Shown: piece by piece, positions 54,024 through 64,000 of the stretch
How positions within the stretch are numbered: the first letter of the stretch is position 1
Layout: each line of letters starts with the position of its first letter
Assembly: GCA_037974335.1 (NCBI GenBank)
Contig: CM075729.1
Location: 92,294,592-92,358,591 of the forward strand
Reading direction: 5' to 3'
From: Prionace glauca
Taxonomy: Eukaryota; Chordata; Chondrichthyes; Carcharhiniformes; Carcharhinidae
DNA length: 64,000 nucleotides
The notes under the pieces: model-generated
What the model was told of the DNA's origin: nothing
What the model saw: the letters and a program-made list of their open reading frames with translations, nothing else
Databases searched by the model: none
Made by a program: the position numbers and the translations under genes

Positions 54024-54352
54024 CCCGTGAGAATTCACAACCCACGCTGACCCTGCTGCCCCCCTCCCCGGAGGAGGTCAAGACCAAGGGCACTGCCACC
54101 CTGGTGTGCCTTGCCGATCACTTCTATCCCGATGAGGTGGAGGTGAAGTGGAAGAAGGATGGTGCAGCCATTTCCAACGGGGTTCAGACCAGCAACTACC
54201 TGCGAGCTTCGGACAACACCTACAGCGTCAGCAGCCTGCTGACCCTCTCTGGCTCCGACTGGGAGTCCAACGCTCGCTTCTCCTGTGCCCTCACCCACGT
54301 GAGCCTCTCCTCTCCCCTCAGCAAGAGTGTCAGGAGTTCAGAATGTGCCTAG
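54024..54352 (+). CDS. IGKC: Ig kappa-type constant-domain exon
   Basis: A single C1-type Ig domain, about 109 residues. It starts after CAG at 54023 with two bases that complete the J codon, then REN-SQPTLTLLPPSPEEVKTK. Hallmarks: first Cys in TLVCLADHFYP, Trp in EVKWKKDGAAI, TYSVSSLLTLSGSDW, second Cys in RFSCALTHVSL, and a penultimate Cys in the C-terminus SSECA for the disulfide to the heavy chain. Stop TAG at 54350-54352. It is GC-rich relative to the surrounding DNA and intact. It belongs with the V and J at 46410-48776. A matching C for the left cluster is not in the window. Confidence 0.96.
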
Positions 54353-54890
54353 AGTGTTAGAGACAGTCCACAGAGGAGACACAACTTGGAATAGAACAGG
54401 GGTGAGCTGGGAGGGCAAAGGTCACTGTCAGCATTGAATTACAACTCTCTTCCTTCTCGGGACTGGGTCTGAGACACTTCTGAGGGTCAGGGGTTAAAGA
54501 ACATTGTTGGGATATTGTAGAGGGAGCTTTACTCTGTATTAACCCCATGCTTTTCCTTCACTGGGAGTGTTTGATGGGGACAGTGTGGATTTGTGATCAC
54601 AAGTAAAACCTCTCGAAGATGCTGAAGACTGTCAGCTGTACAGAAATAATGTGACCCTCTGAAGTATCTGCTTCAGTAAACCAGACCTCCTTCCTGCTCA
54701 CCCTGCAGTTACAATTGAAGCTTTCGTCACTGTTTAAAGGGACAGGATTCTCATGTTATTGAGAAAATCTCCACAAGTGTTTTAATAAACCTCCATTCTC
54801 CCTGTGAATTTCTCCAGCTTCCTCTGGCTGGGCTGTTTATTCAAGTCTTTTTTCTGTCAATGTCAATGTGTAAAAGGTAATAAACATTAA
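54353..54890 (+). other. Light-chain 3' UTR with two poly(A) signals
   Basis: AATAAA occurs at 54784-54789 and 54879-54884, about 430 and 525 bases after the stop. Either could end the mRNA. No other gene is present. Confidence 0.6.
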
Positions 54891-55017
54891 GAATATTCAG
54901 TATATGTCTGGTGAGTGCTTTGGAAATGTCCCACCTCCCCATCAGCTGATTGGCTGCATTTCACCAAGTGATTGTCCTGATTGGTTGCTTGGCCTGTCAA
55001 TCAATGACACAGTGAGC

Positions 55018-55330
55018 AGTCTCACAACACCAGGTTAAAGTCCAACAGGTTTATTTGGTAACACAAGCCACTCGCTTTCGGAGCGCTGACCCTTCATCAG
55101 GGGAGTGGGAATTCTGTTCACAAACAGGGCATTTAAAGATACAAACTCAATTTACAATTTTGTCTTTAAATGCCCTGTTTGTGAACAGAATTCCCACTCC
55201 CCTGATGAAGGGTCAGCGCTCCGAAAGCGAGTGGCTTGTGTTACCAAATAAACCTGTTAGACTTTAACTGGATGGTGTGAGACTTCTTACTGTGTTTACC
55301 CCAGTCCAACGCTGGCATCTCCACATCATA
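55018..55330. repeat. Near-perfect 122-bp fold-back repeat
   Basis: Arm 55018-55139 and arm 55163-55284 are reverse complements with only a few mismatches near their outer ends. The loop is 23 nt. The outer end continues CTTACTGTGTTTACCCCAGT to about 55330. It belongs to the repeat family at 29512, 32170 and 50215. RNA or single-stranded DNA from it would form a long hairpin. Confidence 0.93.
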
Positions 55331-55989
55331 ATCAATGACACATCAGCAGAAGATTGGATTCAAATCCAATGATCAATCATTTGAAAATGATCAGTTTGAT
55401 CTGGAATCTCTTGAGTGACAAGATTGAAAACAGGAAAGAAACTGAAAGTTGCTGGGATTAAACCATCACAATCACAATTCTCCATCCCATATTCACCACC
55501 TCCCCCTTGACCTTTCCATCTCACGTGGTCCCACTACTCCCATAGTTTCAATCAGAGATAACACCTTCTCTCATCACTTCCTTCTATCCATCCCCAGACA
55601 CATCCCCCTTCCATACCCCAACCCGACCCCTTCTGTATCCATCCCTGCAAAAACGTATTCCCCAATTTCCTCAATTCCCCAACATTCAAATTTCCAAATC
55701 CCAACTATCTTAAATTTCATTGTACCTGAATCCAGTTTATTGTCAGACCAGCTCTGTAAGGAGGCAACCCCTTTGTTTCTCCTCACCCAACTCTTCCAGC
55801 TGTGTCCATTGACTTCTAACCACACTTTCCAAATCCCAACTGTCTCGTCTCTGGCCCTCTGATCACCACAACATTTCTGCAGTGACTGATTTGCTCCCCT
55901 TTACCTTACCTTTGATATCCTAATACCCAATAAAACCATGATTTTCTCTCCCTCCGGCCGTTCCCCCTACTCTGGCCTCATCTCCACTC
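55331..55989. other. No gene recognised
   Basis: C-rich DNA with CCCATAGTTTCAATC-type phrases that may be a diverged LINE piece. The long open frame at 55449-55862 has no family feature. Confidence 0.45.
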
Positions 55990-57060
55990 ATTTCATCCCA
56001 GGGATACAGAGCTGAAAAGATCTGGTGGACAACTGGTTTATCCATTCACTGGCTGATCTAACTGGAGCCCTTCAAACATTTCCCGGCTCCTAATCTCATT
56101 TGCTAAAACTGCTGACTATTCCAGGATCATCCTGGAATGAGATGATAAGCTCTGGCTTCTTTTCCCAACTGCAGATTGTATTTTTAAACCCCTTTCCCCT
56201 GTCTGGTTCCCCTTCACCTCCAGCAACAAGTGTGAGGATCTCACGGAGGTCTTTGTCTCTAAAATTGAGACCATCCAATCTGCTGCCTGTGCCTTCCACT
56301 AGCCTGTCAAGACAAACTTCCTCTAATTCTCTCCCCAGTGCCACCCCACTCCCTCCACCGTCCCCACCGCCCTGCCCCAGCCCCTGCTGTCCTCGTCCTG
56401 AACTCACACATTTCTCTAGTTTCTCTCCGATCCCCCCTCATGGCTTCTCTGAGCTCACCTTGTCCATGAGAGCCACCTGCTGTTCTCAGTCCATCTGCTG
56501 CTGAAAATCTAATCCATGCCTTCGTTCCTCCAGACGTGACTATCCCAGTACACTCCTGGCTGCTCTCCCACATTCCACCCTCCACACACATCAGCTCATC
56601 CCAAACTCTGCTGTCCCAGTCTGAACTCACACCAAGTCCCACTGTTCCCCTATCACCCCCTGTCCTCACTGACCTACACTGGCCGTTGGTCAAGCAATGT
56701 CTTGATTTTAAAATTCTCATTCTTCTTTTCAAATCTCTCCATGTTCCCACACCCTCCCGATCTCTGGAATCTCCTCCAGCCCCACAACCCTCTGAGATAT
56801 CTGTGTTCCTCTAATCCTGGCCTCTTGTTCATTCCTGATCGTAATGTCTCCACCATTGGTGGCCGTGCCTTCAGCTGCCTGGATTCCAAGCTTTGGAATT
56901 TTCTCCCTAACCCCTCCAGCTCTCCAACTCACTTTGATCCTTTCCATCTCTCATTGTCCACCCCTTTATTCCGTCTTCGGTTGGTCTGACCTCCTGACCC
57001 AGAACTTCCAATCTCCGGATGGTCATATCCCAGACCGATATGGGGAATTCCCCTGAGCCT
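55990..57060 (+). mobile_element. L2-like LINE fossil
   Basis: A series of decayed RT-end parts: AAAATTGAGACCATCCAATC near 56258, and LTDLHWPLVKQCLDFKILIL at about 56660. TIGGRAFSCLDSKLWNFLPN follows at about 56855. The order and phrases match an L2-type element common in sharks and sturgeons. Many breaks. Confidence 0.65.
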
Positions 57061-57420
57061 GGAACCCTCTGAGTCTCAGACTGAAATCCGGAGAATTCGG
57101 ATGTTTCTGAGTTACTGCCCAGAGTTGTTACCCAGGAAAAGTTTGAAAGATTCAGAGCAGTTCTTACATCGGGTAAGTATAAACCGGAAACATTTCCCCT
57201 GCCTCCAAAGGGCACTCTGCCTGATCCCCTCACCCTCCTGAATACCCTCCTGACTCGATTGGCAGCACTAAAACACCAACCACCCCGTGACCTGACCCGT
57301 CCTTCACAATATCCCCCAATCTCAAACTCAACCAATGCATCCAAACCCTCACCTACCCCAGTGCCATCTTACCCCCTTCCTTACCCACTAAAGCATTTGC
57401 CTCATCAACCACAGGAGGTA
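57061..57420. other. No gene recognised
   Basis: Unique C-rich DNA between the L2-like LINE and the microsatellite. A retroelement-like phrase may run through 57170-57330, but I cannot support a family. Confidence 0.4.
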
Positions 57421-57960
57421 TCACACACACACACACACACACTCACACACACCCACACACACACACACTCACACACGCAAAGACACTCACACACACACAC
57501 ACACTCACACACTCACACACTCACACACACACACACTCACACACTCACTCACACACACACACACACTCACACACACAAACACACACACACTCAGACACAT
57601 ACTCACACACACACACACTCACACACTCACACACACACACTCACACACACACACTCACACACACCCACACACACACACACACTCACACACGCAAAGACAC
57701 TCACACACACACACACTCACACACTCACACACACACACACTCACACACACTCACACACACACACAAACACACACACAAACACATGCACACACACACAAAC
57801 ACACACACACACACACTCACACACGCACACACACACACACAATTCCCAGCTCATTGATCGTAGGAGGCATCACAAACATACACAATTCCCAGCTCATCAA
57901 CAACAGGTGGCATCACACACAACACACATACACAAACATACACACACACACACGATTCCC
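57421..57960. repeat. (CA)n / CACACT microsatellite
   Basis: About 540 bases of CA repeats with ACACTCACAC and CACAAACAC variants. From 57841 it carries a repeated AATTCCCAGCTCAT phrase. The 252-codon open frame through it is low-complexity and not a gene. Confidence 0.95.
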
Positions 57961-58867
57961 AGCTCATCAACCATGGGAGACATCACACACATAGTGCACA
58001 CACAACTGCCAATATAATACAACAACTTGTATTAACATGCTTCACAAGAACAAGTAATATCTGAGACCAAGCCACACGGGGAGACAAAAGAAATATTTCA
58101 CATTTCTCTTCATTTTTAGCGAGAGTACAAGCACTGGCAGAGCGAACATAGAACACTACAGCACAAACAGGCCCTTCAGTCCACAAGTTGCGCCGATCAC
58201 ATTCTATACCAAGCCATAGAACTATCTGTAACTCCCAATCCCATTAAATCCCACATACTCATCCAGAAGTCTTTTAAAAGACCCCAGCGAGTTCGCCTCC
58301 ACCACCACTGATGGCAGCCGATTCCATTCACTTACCACCCTCTGAGTGAAAAACTTACCCCTAACATCTCCTCTGTACTTGCTTCCCAGCACCTTAATCC
58401 TGTATCCTCTTGTAGCGACCATTTCAGCCCTGGGAAATAGCCTGTGAGAATCCACCCTACCTATTCCCCTCAACATTTTATAAACCTCTATCAGGTCGCC
58501 CCTCAACCTTCGTCTCTCCAGGGAGAAAAGTCCCAGCTCCTACAACCTATCTTCATAAGGCATGCCTCCCAATCCAGGCAACATCCTTATAAATCTCCTC
58601 TGCACCCTCTCAATAGCTTCCACATCCTTCCTGTAGTGAGGCGACCTGATAAAGGAACTGCGCACAGTACTCCAAGTCGGGTCTGACAAGGGTCTTATAA
58701 AGTTGCAGCATTACATCTCGACTCCTAAACTCAATCCCTCAATTAATGAAGGCCAGTACACCATACGCCTTCTTGCCCACATCCTCCACCTGCGAGGCAG
58801 ATTTAAGAGTCCTATGGACCCGGATTCTAAGATCCTTCTGCTCTTCAACACAGCTAAGACTCCTACC

Positions 58868-61064
58868 TTAGGCATGAACCTCGGGTCAGTAGTTTTAGCT
58901 GGGGTAAGGGTAATTATGAGGCTATTAGGAGTGAATTAGGAAGCATAGATTGGATTAGGAGATTACAGGGACTGGGAACGTCCGAAATGTGGAGTTTTTT
59001 CAAGGAGCAGCTACTGCGAGTCCTTGATAGGTTTGTCCCTGTCAGGCATGGAGGAATTGGTAGATCTAGGGAACCGTGGTGCACTAAAAGAGTTGAGTCG
59101 ATGGTTAAAAAGAAAAAGGAGGCTTATGATCGAATGAGACTTGAGGGCTCAGGTAGTGCACTAGAAAACTTTAGATTGGCTAGGAGGAAGTTGAAGAGTG
59201 AGTTAAGAAGGGCTAAAAGAGGACATGAGAAGACTTTGGCTGATAGGATTAAGGAGAATCCTAAGGCGTTCCATAGGTATGTCAAGAATAGAAGGTTGGT
59301 CAGGGCAAGATTAGGGCCAGTTAAAGCAGCAGAGGGAAGTTGTGTGTGGAACCGGAGGAGATTGGAGAAGCATTGAACCAATATTTCTCTTCGGTGTTCA
59401 CGCAGGGGGACATGAATATAGCTGAGGAGGACACTGGGTTGCAGGGGTGTAAAATAGACAGTATTACGGTTGATAAGGGGGATGTGCTGGATATTCTTGA
59501 GGGGTTGAAAATAGATAAGTCCCCTGGTCCGGATGGGATCTACCCTAGGATTCTCTGGGAGGCTAGAGAGATGATTGCAGAGCCTCTGGCTCTGATCTTC
59601 AGGTCGTCATTGGTCTCTGGTATAGTACCGGAAGATTGGAGGATAGCGAATGTTGTCCCATTGTTTAAGAAGGGAAACAGAGACTTTGCCGGGAATTATA
59701 GACCGGTGAGTCTTACTTCTGTTGTGGGCAAGGTTTTAGAAAAAATTATTAGGGATAGGATTTATAGTTATTTGGAATGTAATGAATTGATTAGAAATAG
59801 TCAGCATGGTTTTGTAGCGGGTAGGTCGTGCCTTACTAACCTTATTGAGTTTTTTGATAAGGTGACCAAAGAGGTGGATGGGGGCAAGGCAGTTGATGTG
59901 GTATATATGGATTTTAGTAAGGCGTTCGATAAGGTTCACCATGGTAGGCTTCTGCAGAAAATGCAGATGTATGGGATTGTGGGTAATCTAGGAAATTGGA
60001 TCAGAAATTGGCTATCAGATAGGAGACAGAGGGTGGTGGTTGATGGTAAATATTCATCATGGAGTTCGGTTACAAGTGGGGTGCCTCAGGGATCTGTTTT
60101 GGGGCACTGCTGTTTGTAATCTTTATTAATGATCTGGATGAGGGTATAGTTGGGTGGATTAGTAAATTTGCTGATGACACCAAAGTCGGAGATGTGGTAG
60201 ATTGTGAGGAAGGGTGTCATAGTCTGCAGGGAGACTTAGATAGGTTGCAGAGCTGGGCCGAGAGGTGGCGGATGGAATTTAATGCGGAGAAGTGTGAGGT
60301 AATTCACTTCGGTAGGAGCAACAGATGTGTCGAGTATAGGGCTAATGGGAGGACTTTGAATAGTGTGGATGAACAGAGGGATCTAGGTGTATGTGTACAT
60401 AGATCCCTGAAAGTTGGGAATCAAGTAGATAAGGTTGTTAAGAAGGCGTACGGTGTCTTGGCGTTTATTGGTAGGGGGATTGAATTTAAGAGTCGCAGCG
60501 TCATGTTGCAACTGTACACAACTCTGGTGCGGCCGCACTTGGAGTACTGTGTGCAGTTCTGGTCCCCACATTGCAGGAAGAATGTGGAGGCTTTGGAGAG
60601 GGTGCAGAGGAGGTTTACTAGGATGTTGCCTGGTATGGTGGGGAGGTCCTATGAGGAGAGACTGAGGGATTTGGGGTTGTTTTCATTGGAAAGGAAGCGG
60701 CTAAGAGGGGATCTTATTGAAACATATAAGATGATTAGAAGTTTAGATAGGGTGGACAGTGATAGCCTTTTTCCTCGGATGGAGAAAGCTAGCACGAGGG
60801 GACATGGCTTTAAATTAAGGGGTGGTAGTTATAGGACGGATGTCAGGGGTAGGTTCTTTACCCAGCGGGTGGTGAGGGATTGGAATGCCCTGCCTGCTGC
60901 AGTTGTAAATGCGCCTAGTTTGGGGGCGTTTAAGAGATCTGTGGATAGGTATGGACGAAAAGGGATTGGTTTAGGCTAGTGGGTCATTGTTTTTGTAACT
61001 GGTCGGCGCAACATCGTGGGCCGAAGGGCCTGTTCTGCGCTGTAATGTTCTATGTTCTATGTAC
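58868..61064 (+). mobile_element. CR1 LINE nested in the minus-strand CR1
   Basis: A 2.2-kb plus-strand copy. Its 5' end is in the C-terminal endonuclease region and its 3' tail is TTCTATGTTCTATG after GGTCGGCGCAACATCGTGGG. Being nested, it is the younger of the two. Confidence 0.92.
58880..60979 (+). pseudogene. CR1 ORF2 end and reverse transcriptase, broken
   Basis: Linker region FFKEQLLRVLDRFVPVRHGG and REPWCTKRVESMVKKKKEAY, then RT: DKSPGPDGIYPRILWEA, VVYMDFSKAFDKVHHGRLL, SGVPQGSVLG, catalytic FADDTKVGD near 60165-60190, [38 protein letters not shown]. Frames change near 59340 and near 60100. Usual ORF2 length is about 1000 codons; the endonuclease is mostly lost. Confidence 0.88.
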
Positions 61065-61319
61065 CCTTGATATTGTACTCCTTCATCCCATTGGTCCTGC
61101 CAAAATGGAGCACGACACATTTATCCGCGTTGAAGTCTATTTGCCCCTTCTCCGCCCAATCTTGCATCCTATCTATGTCACGTTGCAACTTCTGACATTC
61201 TTCCCGACTACCTACAACACTACCAACCTTCGTATCGTCGGCGAACTTACTCATCCATCCCTCCATTTCCTCATCCAGGTCAACAGTAGGGAGTTAAATG
61301 ATAACTTACCCACATGTGA

Positions 61320-61775
61320 GTGAACAAAGAACAACACAGCACGGGAAACAGGCCCTTCGGCCCAACGAGCCCGCGCCGCCGTCCCATTGTCAGTGACCTA
61401 TTCATGATTTTAGTCTACGCCTAATGTGCGAGGATCAGGGAGGTCCAATATAGGGACAATTTGTTACCCAATCAGTCAGCCTAAAAGCACATTTTTGGGA
61501 TGTGGGAGGAAACCGGAGCACCCGGAGAAAACCCACGCAACCACGGGGAGAACGCGCAAACTCCCACGGACACAGGCCCAAATCCATGTGTCTGCACAGC
61601 AACAGAGATAGTCTCTGAGCTGTCATGTTGCCCTCGAGATGGTCCAGTTTAAGCACACTAACGACATGAAGCAATAGGCAACTCCCGAAGCAACATCCAA
61701 GAGCAGCCCACCACAACCTGCCGCATGCATGCCCCTTGCTGGTCAACAAGGTGGACTTAAATGCCTGTGGAGTGC
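61320..61775 (-). mobile_element. CR1 3' UTR copy (same family as 43770-45966)
   Basis: Starts at the tail (CAAAGAACAACACAGCACGG) and matches 45530-45966 in reverse, including the SINE-core-like stretch (GGGAGGAAACCGGAGCACCC). No coding part is kept. Confidence 0.88.
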
Positions 61776-61789
61776 TGTAAGAGAATGAA

Positions 61790-63400
61790 AACAACTATGA
61801 TTTCAAGACATAGAAGTTGATATTCTAAATGTATTTCAAGTATTTCACTGTGATTGTACACTTTCGCCGATGCACGGTACCGAAAGACATGGTGGGAAAA
61901 ATAAAATGTTTCGAGCCAAAGGCCTGGGAACCCATTAGTTCGCTAACTCATATCTGGGAGATTCCGATGAGGGAACACGTTGTGTAACATAATGTGTAGG
62001 TCAATTCACAGCCCAGACATAGAATAGACATGACCTTGGATGCAGCAACACATGTCTATACAGCTTGGCAGTGAGCTGGTAACAACCTTCCACTTTGACC
62101 CTTATGGTAGCATCTACTGTATCCAGGCAACAGGGAAATAGCTTTAGCTAAGAAGTGAGTAATGTCCAGTTGTAAGGGACAAATGAGAAACTGTCATGCT
62201 GGGAAGTACTAGGTGAGGCATTTGGCAATGATTTATGTTAACGTTAAATGAAATTAATTTTAAACTAATGTAAGGTGGAGAATCAGATTAAGAAAATGTT
62301 TAACTGTTTTCACTGATAACGTCAGAACTGGTCTGAGCATTCTGGGTATTGTATTTCTGTGACCATCGAGATAACGTCTCCCATTGATCTCTGATTTTGT
62401 AATAAAGTTTTATCTTTATACTGTGACATTGGTTTCCTGAGACTAATTCCCACCTTGTTGGAAAACCCCACAGTTTACATATACATGAGATACAGAAGGT
62501 AATTCAACAAGTGATTGAGGTATTAAAGACAGAGATGTTGATATTTTGAAATGTATTTTATAAATGTATTTTAAAAGGAATCCTGTTTGTGTCAGTCAAA
62601 GAGCAGCTCTCCGCAAAGGATGACGGTAAAAGTCATTAGCACCATATTCCGAGGGAAAGTTTAGACCTTGGGTTGAACAGGTTTCATCAACAAAGTTCCC
62701 ATGGAGGAACACTGAGACAGCTCCAATGAATAGAATCATTCGCTATCTAGTCTAGCTGGATGTATGTCTGGATGCAGCATCATGTGTCCATCTAACCGAG
62801 CAGCAACCTTTTTGTCTGTGAGAATGTTCACTTTTGATCTTTAGGATTAGTATCTGAGGTTGTCAATTAATCTGGCCAAGAAAGCTGGGACATCCGGATT
62901 AAACGGACTAATGAAATATCATTATTCAGATGATATTCTACAATTGGCTGAGGTATATGGTAGGTATTATTGCTGATTGATGTGTACTGAAGATGATTGA
63001 TGCTAAGCTAGTGAAAGGCAGATATATCATAGAATCATATGGCCCTACAGTGCAGAGAGAGGCCCTTCAGCCCATCGAGTCTGCACCGACCACAAACCCA
63101 CCCAGGCCCTATCCCATATCCCTACATATTTTATCTGCTTATCTCTCTAATCTCTGCATCTCAAGACATTGAGGGGCAATTTTTAGCATGCCAATCAACC
63201 TAACCTGTACATCTTTGGAATCGTTCTGTTTCAAGCTGTAATTGTCACATTATCATCAGAGGGGGTCCGGCTGCTCAATCACTGAGGAGCTGGGACCCTT
63301 CGGTGATATCTCACAACGATCGTCGATTAAAATAAAGATATGTCTTTAACTATGACATCGGCTTCATGATGCTTTGTGGTCACCTTGCAAAAAACCCTGC
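61790..63400. repeat. Two diverged tandem copies of an unclassified repeat
   Basis: Copy 1 (about 61800-62470) and copy 2 (about 62520-63400) share an order of phrases: GTTGATATT, then GGATGCAGCA, then AATAAAG...GACAT.GG.TTC near 62405 and 63337. They are otherwise well diverged. Position of AATAAA near each end is LTR-like, but I cannot name a family. A SINE-like tail lies at 63030-63230. Confidence 0.4.
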
Positions 63401-63409
63401 TAATATTCA

Positions 63410-63882
63410 GGAACAATCCCTCCGTTCTGTGTCTCCTGATCCTGTCCTTTGGGAACAATCCCTCTGTCCTGTGTCTCCTGATCCTGTCCCTTGGGAAAAA
63501 TCCCTCCGTCCTGTGTCTCCTGATCCTGTCCCTTGGGAAAAATCCCTCCGTCCTGTGTCTCCTGATCCTGTCCCTTGGGAAAAATCCCTCCGTCCTGTGT
63601 CTCCTGATCCTGTCCCTTGGGAACAATCCCTCCTTCCTGTGTCTGCTGATCCTGTCCCTTGGGAACAATCCCTCCCTCCTGTGTCTCCTGATCTTGTCCC
63701 TTGGGAACAATCCCTCCCTCCTGTGTCTCCTGATCTTGTCCTTTGGGAACAATCCCTCCCTCCTGTGTCTCCTGATCTTGTCCCTTGGGAACAATCCCTC
63801 CCTCCTGTGTCTCCTGATCTTGTCCTTTGGGAACAATCCCTCCCTCCTGTGTCTCCAGATCCTTTCCCTTGGGAACAATTCC
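63410..63882. repeat. 42-bp minisatellite, about 11 copies
   Basis: The unit contains CTGTGTCTCCTGATCCTGTC and CCTTGGGAACAATCCCTCC. Variants (GGGAAAAAT, GATCTTGTC, CTTCCTGTG) cluster in neighbouring copies. Since 42 is a multiple of three, several frames on both strands stay open for 170-197 codons. No start context or flanking exon supports coding. Confidence 0.93.
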
Positions 63883-64000
63883 TGAGGGGAACATCTGCTC
63901 TCTCACCATCACCAGATGGTGAAATATTCAATGGGACTCCAGGGGAAAGTGAAGATTGAGGGCTGACCTTACAGCCCTTCTGTTGTCACAACAAGATTTA

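Larger units (their letters stand above)
58140..61300 (-). mobile_element. CR1 LINE interrupted by another CR1
   Basis: The 3' part is at 58140-58867: minus frame RRMRGDLIEVYKMLRGIGRV, RGKFFTQRVVSEWNRLPSVV, subfamily of 52166-53352. The upstream RT part is at 61057-61300: WMSKFADDTKVGSVVG, DFNADKCVVLHFGRTN. The two meet at ...CTCCTACC / CCCTTGAT, where a plus-strand CR1 sits. Confidence 0.9.

Noticed and set aside
55449-55862. 137-codon open frame
   Set aside because: Composition-driven and low in structured features, with no start or splice context.
57259-58017. 252-codon open frame rich in His/Thr
   Set aside because: It is translation of a (CA)n microsatellite with no conserved domain or start context.

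Overview
The window is elasmobranch (shark-type) genomic DNA. It carries cluster-type immunoglobulin light-chain genes: each V segment has its own J, with a C exon a few kilobases away. The DNA is packed with CR1-type LINEs and tRNA-derived SINEs. The V segments carry 12-bp-spacer recombination signals and the J segments 23-bp-spacer signals, and the V framework is kappa-like. I therefore read these as kappa-type (NS4-like) light-chain clusters. This assignment rests on sequence reading and family knowledge, not on a search.

The host genes form two divergent clusters. The left cluster is on the minus strand: leader+V 4359-3827, V signal 3826-3799, J signal 1882-1844, J 1843-1809. Its C exon should lie beyond base 1. 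The right cluster is on the plus strand: leader 46410-46458, V 46644-46941, V signal 46942-46969, J signal 48703-48741, J 48742-48776, C exon 54024-54352, poly(A) signals near 54784 and 54879. Both look unjoined and intact, so RAG recombination could make V-J-C light chains from them. In both, the V-J interval is stretched to about 1.8-2.0 kb by a 61-bp minisatellite that starts right beside the V signal.

The clusters sit in the arms of a very large inverted repeat (left arm about 755-12910, right arm about 37597-49842, spacer about 24.7 kb). The arms also share 44-bp and 23-bp tandem arrays and fossil LINE pieces. They differ by later events: a nearly full-length CR1 in the left arm (7667-12079), and CR1 insertions plus a small CR1 deletion derivative in the right arm (40.88-41.27, 42.43-43.10, 43.77-45.97 kb).

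The spacer (12.9-37.6 kb) holds a second, smaller inverted repeat (14372-15576 / 18982-19389) around a minus-strand CR1. It also holds a mosaic of LINE pieces and a broken endogenous retrovirus (21766-28993) nested in a Ty3/gypsy-like fossil. SINEs and little-recognised DNA make up the rest.

Right of the inverted repeat lie the J-C intron with nested LINEs (48777-54023) and the C exon. Beyond these are a near-perfect 122-bp fold-back (55018-55284), an L2-like LINE fossil, a CA-rich microsatellite, a CR1 nested in another CR1 (58.1-61.3 kb), and a 42-bp minisatellite at the right edge.
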